Shown: piece by piece, positions 27,641-36,600 of the stretch | How the letters are laid out: each line of letters opens with the position of its first letter | Position numbering within the stretch: position 1 is the stretch's first letter | From: Bryobacteraceae bacterium | Lineage (GTDB): Bacteria; Acidobacteriota; Terriglobia; Bryobacterales; Bryobacteraceae | Length of the DNA: 64,000 nt | Assembly: GCA_026129905.1 (NCBI GenBank) | Contig: JAHCHE010000009.1 | Span: 186,001 to 250,000, forward strand | Direction of reading: 5' to 3' | The notes under the pieces: generated by a model | Database searches by the model: none | The model's input: only the letters and a program-made list of their open reading frames with translations | Told to the model about the DNA's origin: nothing | Program-made: the position numbers and the translations under genes

Positions 27641-28653
27641 ACCACCACATCGTCAAAGTACGAGCCCGCATTACACCACGTGTAGAGGGCGATCCGGCCG
27701 GAAGTGTGGCTGGAGTCCGTCTTGGTGAACAGCGGCTGGCCGTCGAAGGTGATCCGGATCTGGCCGTTGGCCATGGTCGCCGCCACGGCGTACCACTGGT
27801 CCTTGGCGTAGGCGAAGGCGTCGGCCGCCAACTGGGTCCAGGTCCCGTTGACCACCTTCACCAGCCGACGGTAGTTGCGGGAGGTGTCCATCGAGAAGCG
27901 GTAGTAGTTGTTGGCGTCCTTGTAGCCGAACATCAGCCCAAGGGCGTCGTCGTCGGAGGATTTCATCCGCACGCTGACCGTGTAGTTGCTCCAGGTGGAT
28001 TGGCCGGCGTAGACGTACGTCCCGGGCAGCGGCAGCGCGCCGACCGTGCCGCCGTAGATGTTGCTCATCTGCTGAAGGGCGCCATTGGCGACGCTCCAGT
28101 TCGACGGCTTGTCGGTGGTGCCCTGGTCCACTTTGGTCCAGGCGGCGGGCAGCGGGCCGGCGGTGGAGAACGTGTCGGTGAACAGCGGAGGCTGCGCGCC
28201 GCCGGCGGCCGTCACGACGACATCGTCGAAGCGCGAACCGGCATTGCACCAACTGTACAGTGCGATCCTGCCGGCGGCGTGGCTTACATCATTCACCGAA
28301 AACAACGGCTGACCATCGAAGAGAATCCGAACCTGGCCGTTCGCCAGCGTCGCCTGCACGGCGTACCACTGCCCCTGGTTGTACAGGAAGGCGTCCTGCG
28401 CCAGCAGCGTGAAATTGCCGTTGACCGCCTTCACCAGCCGGCGATAGCCGCGCTGCTGGTCCATCGAGAAGCGGTAGTAGTTATTACGGTCTCTATAGCC
28501 GAAAGTCAGGCCGACGGCGTCATTGTCGGTGGACTGCATCCGCGCCGCCACCGTGTAATTCGTCCAGCCGTTTTCTCCCATCAGGGCGTAGGTGCCTGGC
28601 GTGGGCAAGGCGGTTCCGCTGCCGCCATAGATGTTGCTCGTCTGCTCGATCAC
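27061..28653 (-). CDS. C-terminal part of secreted metallopeptidase-like repeat protein
   Basis: Encodes three LamG-like modules of about 165 residues in a row (first at the N-terminal edge; then TKVDQGTTDKPSNWSVANG; then TVVDQGTTDKPSKWSVSNG), each with the line GYKDANNYYRFSMD or a variant and an ending FDDVVVTA. The first module continues upstream of the nominal ATG at 28653 in the same frame (LASEDFSSGSLVGLAIVDEG), so this is not an independent gene. It is the continuation of the frame at 28774-30617 after a one-base frame change in a run of five Gs (minus strand; CCCCC at 28769-28773). The restored gene would encode 1185 aa. Confidence 0.75.
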   Translation of the reverse strand: MIEQTSNIYGGSGTALPTPGTYALMGENGWTNYTVAARMQSTDNDAVGLTFGYRDRNNYYRFSMDQQRGYRRLVKAVNGNFTLLAQDAFLYNQGQWYAVQATLANGQVRILFDGQPLFSVNDVSHAAGRIALYSWCNAGSRFDDVVVTAAGGAQPPLFTDTFSTAGPLPAAWTKVDQGTTDKPSNWSVANGALQQMSNIYGGTVGALPLPGTYVYAGQSTWSNYTVSVRMKSSDDDALGLMFGYKDANNYYRFSMDTSRNYRRLVKVVNGTWTQLAADAFAYAKDQWYAVAATMANGQIRITFDGQPLFTKTDSSHTSGRIALYTWCNAGSYFDDVVVTAAGSGGGGEIFRDEFTSGSMANWTVVDQGTTDKPSKWSVSNGMLHQTSNIYSGTGLPLPGTFAYAGQSAWTNYVFSAKMRSADNDAIGLMFGYKDANNYYRFSMDTSRNYRRLVKVVNGAWTKLAEDAFAYAQNQWYAVEATMANGQVRITFNGQPLFTVNDASHANGRIALYTWCNTGSDFDDVVVTAAP

Positions 28654-30617
28654 GCCGTCCTTGACTCGCCAGTTTGACGGAGCATCCGTGGTTCCTTCAT
28701 CGACGATTGCGAGTCCGACCAGTGAGCCGCTGCTAAAATCCTCGCTGGCCAGAAGACTGACGCTCGCGCCCCCGCCGGCAGGCGTGAGGACACGATGCCG
28801 AGTCCGGTCTTCGACGGGTCGGCCATACTGGTGGCCTTCACGACGACCGTGGTCTCGCGCTCCACCGACGCCGGCGCGGTGTACACGCCGTTGGAAGCGA
28901 TTGTTCCCAGCTGGGGGGTTCGTGACCAGGTCACGGCCGTGTTGGGCGATCCCGTTACGGTGGCGGCGAAGGTTCGGCTTTCTCCGCCGCCAAGGTTCAC
29001 GGCCGGCGGAGTTACGCTGACCGAGACGGGCGAGATGGCGCTACGCCAGGTGGTTCCCTCCTGAAAGTAACGAGTAACCGGGGCCCAGTTAAAGCCCACG
29101 TACGGGTCCGGAGCGCCCACTGGAACCTCCCTGGCGTAGTGCTCCGCGAGGATGTCGTAATACGTCATCTCGGTAGGGTTCAGGAACCTGTCGTGGCTTT
29201 CCGCCACGAACGCCAGGGAGAAATTCCGCTGAGCCCCCGCCGGACCGGGCGAACGGATGCCATGGACCCCTTGTATGTCTGCAATGGAGATCCTTGCGAC
29301 GATCTCCTGGGGAAGCACAGGGTCGCCCGCGCACTTGGCGTTGATTGAACTCTCATTGCTCATCACATAGAGTTGTGGCACGGCGGCGCCATGGATCAAC
29401 CCCATCACGTATTTGTCCAGCGGTGGGGCATGATGTCCGCCGCTTTGTCCCTCTTCGCAGTTGAACGCAAAGGCGCCGTTTCCTATGTCGTTCCACTGAA
29501 ACCCTCCCTCCAGGCTGGCGGCGCTGCATCGGCGGTTGTAATGGCCTGTGCCGTCGGTCAGTCCGAGGGTGGTGTCCAGGAAAGCTGCCCACTGATGCAG
29601 GATCTCGTGGGTGGCAGTGTTGCTAAGAACGCCACGCTCGTAAGCATCCAGGACGTTGAGGCCGAGCAGTTTTCCCTGGCTGCCGTAGAACCTGCTGAAG
29701 TCGTATACATCAAGGCCTGTTCCTGAGTAGTTGACCTGGACCGATGAATGGATCCCCGAAATGAAGTTCTCGCGGCTAAGCATGGGGAACCGTTCGATCT
29801 TACTCGTCGAGAAAAACAGGAAGAAATCATAGGCATCCGGAAGCACTTCGTATACGAGGTTAGTGAGGCGGGAGAGGTTATAATCGAGAAGCCGCAGACT
29901 GAACTGAGTGTCGCGAGTCGAGGAGCGCACGTTGATGAGATGAGGCGATGTCGCCACAGTAGAGGAACGGAGCGCGATGTTCGTAGCCGATATGTTGGAG
30001 CGCAAGAGACCCACTGAGGGCCTGAGGAGGAACTGCGTCTGGCTTCCGTCCAGTTCCTCGACGACCAGATCCCCGAAGTCCTCTACCCAGAGTCCGGATG
30101 GGCTGGAGGCGTCGTACATGTAGAACTCCTGTGCTGCATACCGGGTGTCGTAGCGAAACGGTCCCGCGGTATAGATGAAGTCGCCGGCGACCCGGTCGGC
30201 GCCAAGTCCGTCGTCGCGTAGTTCCACTGGCGAGGGTTGTGGCATCAGTATGCTCAGGGAGAACTGCGTTAGGCGCACGCCGGTGACCGGACCGTTGACG
30301 TCGACCTCCAACCGGAACGTCTCCACCCCGTCATTCCGAATGACGCCCGGGATCGTCTCCCAGCCCCTGACGCCCGCGGGCAGTTGAGCTGCCTGTAAGC
30401 CAGGCAGCATCTGAGGCGTCCCCGGCTCCTGTGTCCCACACACAATCGGTATGCCATTCGGGTCGATGCCGAGTATCCGTTCGGGCCCGACGCCTTGCTC
30501 CGTCAATGCGTGTACAAGCGTGTCAGCCCGGCTCTGCAGCAAGTCCGCCGCCGGCGCAAGGAGAACCAGGGCCGCCAATAGCAGACTGAGGGCGATCAAT
30601 AGTTTTTGGCAGGTCAT
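28650..30617 (-). CDS. N-terminal part of secreted metallopeptidase-like repeat protein
   Basis: Exported protein with a signal sequence (LLIALSLLLAALVLLAPAAD). Residues about 90-200 are beta-rich. A zinc-peptidase-like motif HEILH is at residues 337-341 (TATHEILHQWAAFLD), suggesting an M-type metallopeptidase, though the third ligand is not assigned. Residues about 545-625 form an Ig-like/Big-type domain (VSVTPPAVNLGGGESRTFAA, AVTWSRTPQLGTI). After LPAG the frame becomes nonsense and stops at 28650, while the neighbouring frame continues with LamG-like modules, so the true gene runs 27061-30617 with one missing base. The start lies 13 bp after the stop of the 2852-aa gene, implying one transcription unit. 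Confidence 0.75.
   Translation of the reverse strand: MTCQKLLIALSLLLAALVLLAPAADLLQSRADTLVHALTEQGVGPERILGIDPNGIPIVCGTQEPGTPQMLPGLQAAQLPAGVRGWETIPGVIRNDGVETFRLEVDVNGPVTGVRLTQFSLSILMPQPSPVELRDDGLGADRVAGDFIYTAGPFRYDTRYAAQEFYMYDASSPSGLWVEDFGDLVVEELDGSQTQFLLRPSVGLLRSNISATNIALRSSTVATSPHLINVRSSTRDTQFSLRLLDYNLSRLTNLVYEVLPDAYDFFLFFSTSKIERFPMLSRENFISGIHSSVQVNYSGTGLDVYDFSRFYGSQGKLLGLNVLDAYERGVLSNTATHEILHQWAAFLDTTLGLTDGTGHYNRRCSAASLEGGFQWNDIGNGAFAFNCEEGQSGGHHAPPLDKYVMGLIHGAAVPQLYVMSNESSINAKCAGDPVLPQEIVARISIADIQGVHGIRSPGPAGAQRNFSLAFVAESHDRFLNPTEMTYYDILAEHYAREVPVGAPDPYVGFNWAPVTRYFQEGTTWRSAISPVSVSVTPPAVNLGGGESRTFAATVTGSPNTAVTWSRTPQLGTIASNGVYTAPASVERETTVVVKATSMADPSKTGLGIVSSRLPAGARASVFWPARILAAAHWSDSQSSMKEPRMLRQTGESRTA
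28769..28773 (-). other. frameshift site in a G run
   Basis: The minus strand reads CCGGCGGGGGCGCGAGC. With six Gs instead of five, the Ig-like domain passes in frame into the LamG-like domain (LPAGGASVSLLASEDF) and the full length 27061-30617 becomes 1186 codons. Confidence 0.7.
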
Positions 30618-30630
30618 GTCCGTTTCCTCC

Positions 30631-33600
30631 TTACGGCGCCGCGGTCACCACGACGTCGTCGAAGTCCGAGCCGATGTTGCACCAGGTGTACAGCGCGATG
30701 CGGCCGTTGGCGTGGCTCGCGTCGTTCACCGTGAACAGCGGCTGGCCGTTGAAGGCGATCCGGATCTGCCCGTTGGCCATCGTCGCCTCCACCGTGTACC
30801 ACTGATTCTGGGCGTAGGCGAAGGCGTCTTCGGCCAGCTTGGTCCACACCCCGTTCACCACCTTCACCAACCGCCGGTAGTTCCGCGAGGTGTCCATCGA
30901 GAAGCGGTAGTAGTTGTTGGCGTCCTTGTAGCCGAACATCAGCCCGATGGCGTCGTTGTCGGCCGAACGCATCTTCGCGCTGAAGGCGTAGTTGGTCCAG
31001 GCGCTCTGCCCGGCGTAGGCGAACGTTCCCGGCAAGGGCAGCGCGCCGACCGTGCCGCCCCAGATGTTGCTGGTCTGATGCAGCATGCCGTTGCTGACGC
31101 TCCATTTCGACGGCTTGTCGGTGGTCCCCTGGTCCACCACCGTCCAGTTGGCCATCGAGCCGGAGGTGAATTCGTCGCGGAAGATCTCGCCGCCGCCGCC
31201 CGACGGCAGCAGCGTCACCGTCGCTTGGCCATACTTGGTTGGGTCGGCCACGCTGGTGGCGCGCACCGTCACGGTGGTTTGCGAGGCGATCAGGGACGGG
31301 GCCGTGTACAGGCCGGCCGTCGTGATCGAACCCACCGCCGGCGTCCGCGACCAGGTGACGGCGGTGTTCGCCGCGCCGGTGACGGTGGCGGTGAAAGCCT
31401 GGCTTTGGCCGGCGCTGAGCGTAGCCGTGGGCGGGTTCACGGTAACCGAGATGGGCGCGACCGCCGTCACCACCACGTCGTCGAAGTAGGAGCCCGCGTT
31501 GCACCAGGTGTAGAGCGCGATGCGGCCGGTGGTGAAGCTGGCGTCGGTCTTGGTGAACAGCGGCTGGCCGTCGAAGGTGATCTGGATCTGGCCGTTGGAA
31601 AGCGTTGCTTCCACCGTGTACCACTGGTCCTTGGCGTAGGCGAAGGCGTCTTCGGCCAGCTTGGTCCAGGTCCCGTTGACCACCTTCACCAGCCGGCGGT
31701 AGGTGCGCGTCTTGTCCATGGAGAAGCGGTAGTAGTTGTTGGCGTCCTTGTAGCCGAACATCAGCCCGAGCGCGTCGTCGTCGGAGGACTTCATCCGCAC
31801 GCTGACGGTGTAGTTGCTCCAGGTGGATTGGCCGGCGTAAACGTATGTGCCCGGCAGCGGCAACGCGCCGACCGTGCCGCCGTAGATGTTGCTCAGTTGC
31901 TGGAGGGCGCCGCTGGCGACGCTCCAGCTCGACGGCTTGTCGGTGGTTCCCTGGTCCACCTTGGTCCAGGCGGCGGGCAGCGGCCCGGCGGTGGAGAACG
32001 TGTCGGAGAACAGCGGAGGCTGCGCGCCGCCGGCGGCCTGGTTGACGGTGAAGGTCTGGCCGGCGATGGCGGCGGTGGCCTGGCGGGAGGCGGTATCAAC
32101 GTTGGCTTCCACGGCGTAGTTCACCGTTCCCGAACCCGTGCCGCTGGCGCCGGAGGTAATGCTCAGCCAGGCGGTGTTAGAGACGGCGGTCCAGGGGCAG
32201 CCGGCGAGCGTGGTGACCGCGACCGAGCCGGTGGTGGCGGAGGCGGCGACGTCGACCTGGGTGGGGTTGATGGAGTAGGTGCAGACGACCGAGCCGGCCT
32301 GGGTGAGGGTGAACGCCAGTCCGTCGATGATGGTTATGCCTTGGCGCGAGGCCGTGTCGGGGTTCGCGTCCACCGAGTACTGGACGGTTCCGTTGCCCAA
32401 GCCGCTGGTGCCGCCGGTGATGTGCAGCCAGGCGGTATTGGAGCCGGCGGTCCAGGGGCAACCCACCTGAGTCGTGACCTGAACGGAGCCGGTGGTGGCG
32501 GAGGCGCCGACGCTCGCCTGGGTGGGATTGATGGAGTACGTGCACATGGCGGCGGCTTCATAAGCTCCCATGTCGACCGTGCCGAGCTGAATCCGGGGAT
32601 TGCCGTCGATGTCGGTGGCCGGCAGGTTCGGGGCGGCGTTGAAGCCCTTGTTGATGGCGGGCGAGGCAAGACTCAAGCGGTAGTCGCCGTTCGCGGCATT
32701 CACGAACAGCGGATCAACATCGTTCAGGTTGCTGGGGTCGATGGGGAACGTGACATCCATGTGGGTTCCGCGAGGACTCTGGTCGAAGTCGTTGTTGTAG
32801 AGGTAGACCTGGGATCCAGCTTCGTTGCTGATAACCAGATCTTCGGCTTGATTTTCATCATGCGATGTATTCCGGAGAACGACGTTATTGTAGATCCACG
32901 CCGAAGAGCCCTCCGGCGCGCGAACCGATAGGGCGCCACGCCAAACCAGATTTTCCACAATCGTGTTGTTAACTACGTGCAGGTTTAGGGACGCCGAGAG
33001 CGCCAGCCCGTCCTCAACGCGGTTCTTGACTGCGACATTGTTTGTGAAGCTGACTTCGGAGCCGTCGACCCAAATGCTCCAGCCGCCCCCAGCTTCGTTG
33101 TCTTTGAAAACGTTGCCGTCGATATCGACCCGGCCATTGTTATTGATCTGAAAGGCGCCAGCCCCCGGACCCTCCTCTAACGTATTCGCGACAAATGTAT
33201 TGTTGACCAAAGTAGTCACATGTGCGCCGCCGCCAATTAGCCCTCCACTACCATGATAGATTCCATGATTGTTGCGGATGTCATTCCTCCGCAGTTCGGC
33301 TGTCAGCGCGTCAATCGAAATGCCACCTGTGCCATCCCATTCGCTGTTACCATCAAAGACGCTATCCTCGACTTTCACAGTCTGAGCGTGGAGTATGGCG
33401 CCAGCGCCCCCCCAACCTGTTCCAAAGTTGTTTCTCAAGACGCATCGTTGGAGAGAAATGTCACCTCCGGTCCATGCCCACAGTCCACCACTATCGGGAT
33501 ATCCCTCCTCGTAGTCACCGTAGTCGCCGCCGTTTCGGATCGTCAGGCCCTCAAGGAAAAAGCCTGCTTCCTCTTCCGTGTTCAGTCGAAGCACTCTCAT

Positions 33601-36600
33601 GAACTGTCCCTGCATCCCGTCCAGCGCGGTGTTCGCCGGATCCACCACCCGAGAGGCGCAACCCGCTGTGTAGCCTCCCTCAATCGTCAGGTCGAATGCC
33701 TCCGTCGATTCGTAAATAAAGTTGCCGTCGTACTGGCCTTGCACCAGCCGGATGACGTCGTGCTGCCCGTTTCCACCCGCGGTTAGTAACGCCGTATGCA
33801 GCCCGGCCGCGCTGGTCACGCAATGCGTGACCGTTCCGACCACCGACGTCACCACCACGTCGTCGAAGTAGGAGCCGGCGTTGCACCACGTGTAGAGCGC
33901 GATGCGGCCGGTTGTATGGCTCGAGTCATTGACTGTGAACAGCGGTTGTCCGTCGAAGGTGATCTGGATCTGGCCGTTGGCCAGCGTCGCCGCCACGGTG
34001 TACCACTGGTTCTTGGCGTAGGCGAAGGCGTCGGCCGCCAACTGGGTCCAGGTCCCGTTCACTACCTTGACGAGGCGGCGGTAATTCCGCGTCTTGTCCA
34101 TCGAGAAGCGGTAGTAGTTGTTGGCGTCCTTGTAGCCGAACATCAGCCCGAGCGCGTCGTCATCGGAGGATTTCATGCGCACGCTGACGGTGTAGTCGCT
34201 CCAGGTGGACTGGCCGGCGTAGACGTACGTGCCGGGCAGCGGCAGCGCGCCGACCGTGCCGCCGTAGATGTTGCTCAGTTGCTGGAGGGCGCCGCTGGCG
34301 ACGCTCCAGTTCGACGGCTTGTCGGTGGTCCCCTGATCGACCTTCGTCCAGGCGGCGGGCAGCGGTCCGGCGGTGGAGAACGTGTCGGTGAACAGCGGGG
34401 GCTGGGTGCCGCCGGCGGCCTGGTTGACGGTGAACGTTTGGCCGGCGATGGCGGCGGTGGCCTGGCGGGAGGCGGTATCGACGTTGGCTTCCACGGCGTA
34501 GTTCACCTTTCCCGAACCCGTGCCGCTGGCGCCGGAGGTAATGCTCAGCCAGGCGGTGTTAGAGACGGCGGTCCAGGGGCAGCCGGCGAGCGTGTTGACC
34601 GCGACCGAGCCGGTGGTGGCGGAGGCGGAGACGTCGACCTGGGTGGGATTGATGGCGTAGGTGCAGACGACCGAGCCCGCTTGGTTGAGGGTGAAGGTCT
34701 GGCCGGCGATGGTGGCGGTGGCTTGGCGGGAGGTGGTGTTGGGGTTCGCGTCCACCGAGTACTGCACCGTGCCGTTACCCAAGCCGCTGGCGCCGCCGGT
34801 GATGTGCAGCCATCCGTTATTCGAGGCCGCAGTCCACGGGCAGCCCGCCTGAGTCGTGACCTGAACGGAGCCGGTGGTGGCGGAGGCGCCGACGCTCGCC
34901 TGGGTGGGATTGATGGAGTACGTGCACATGGCGGCGGCTTCATAAGCTCCCATGTCGACAGTTCCGAGCTGAATCCTTGGATTTCCCTCGATATCGGTAG
35001 CCGGAAGGTTCGGGGCGGCGTTCGAGCCCTTGTTGATGACGGGGGAGGGAAGGCTGAGGCGGTAATTGCCATTGGCGGCGTCGACGAAGAGGGGATCGAC
35101 GTCGTTCAGGTTGCTGGGGTCGATGGGGAATGGAAGTGACAGGTAAGTCCCACCGGAACTCTGATCGAAATCGTTGTTGTAGAGGTGGACCTGCGAGCCG
35201 GCCCAGTTCCAGATGACGAGGTCTTCAGCGTCCGGGTTGCCCCAGAAGTCTTGCGCCCAGTTCCCGACAAGGATGTTGTTGTAGATCCATGCCGTACCCC
35301 CATCGGGCACCTCCACTGTCAGGCCGCCACCGTGGTACGAAGCCCGGTTACCGTAGATGGTGTTATTGACGATGCGCAGGTTCGCGGACGCTCCGACGTA
35401 TGCTCCGGCTCCCGATCCCTCCCAGCAGTGGTTGCCGATTACCAGGTTGTTAGTGAAGGTAACGCTTGAGCCATAGGCGGCGACACCGCCGCCGCTCTCT
35501 GCCTGGTTTTCCACGAAGACATTGCCGTCGATGACAACCTGATCATGATCGACGCCGGCGCCGCCTCCGGAGACCCCCTGGTTTCCGCTGAATCTGTTGT
35601 TCGTCACAGTCGCCGCTCCGGTACAGGAATTTCCGTCCAGGCAGCTTATGGAGACACCGCCGTAGCCGTAGTATCCTGCAAGGTGGTTGTCACGAAAGTC
35701 GTTCCGCCGGAGTTCGGCCGCGAGGGATTGAATAAGCATCCCAGCCGCTCCACAGGAGTCGTAGTTGGCATCGACGATGCTGTCTTCGACCTTGACAGTC
35801 TGGGCTTGGAGGTATGCGCCAGCTCCGCCCCACCAACCGCTTCCCTGGTTGTTCTTGAGGGCGATCGTCCGAAGATCGATATTGCCCGTGGTCTTCGCCC
35901 AAAGGCCGCCTGTATCCTCATCGCCGTAGCCGCCGTTCTCGATTGTCAGACCCTCGAGGGCAAAGTCCGCGGCCTGATCCGCGGTCAGCTTCAGGACCCT
36001 TGGGGGCAGCCCCATCCCATCCAGCACCGTATTCGCCGGGTCCACCACCCGCGAGGCGCAGGTCGCCATGTATCCACCTTCGATCGTGAGGTCGAACGCC
36101 TCCGCGGAATCGTAGAGAAAGTTGCCATCGTACTGGCCTTGCATGAGCCGGATGACGTCGTGCTGGCCGTTGGAAGACGCGGTCAACAATGCCGTGTGCA
36201 GGCCGGCCGCGCTGTTCACGCAGTGGGTGGTCGTACTGACAACCGCGCTCACCACCACGTCGTCGAAGTACGACCCTACGTTGCACCAAGAGTACAGGGC
36301 GATCTTGCCCGAGGCGTGGCTCGCGTCATTGACTGTGAACAGCGGCTGCCCGTCGAACACGATCTTGATCTGCCCGTTGGCGAGCGTCGCCTCCACCGTG
36401 TACCACTGGTTTTTCACGTAGGTGAACGTGTCCGCCACCAACTGTGTCCACACGCCGTTCACCACCTTCACCAGCCGCCGGTAGGTGCGGGTTTGGTCCA
36501 TGGAAAAGCGGTAGTAGTTGTTGGCGTCCTTGTAGCCGAACATCAGCCCGATGGCGTCGTTATCGGCCGACTTCATCCGTGCGGTGACCTTGTAGTTGGT

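Noticed and set aside
30451-32931. 826-codon open frame antisense to the giant gene
   Set aside because: It mirrors the repeated modules of the minus-strand gene (the same Val/Gly/His-rich strings recur with the modules), as expected for a shadow frame.
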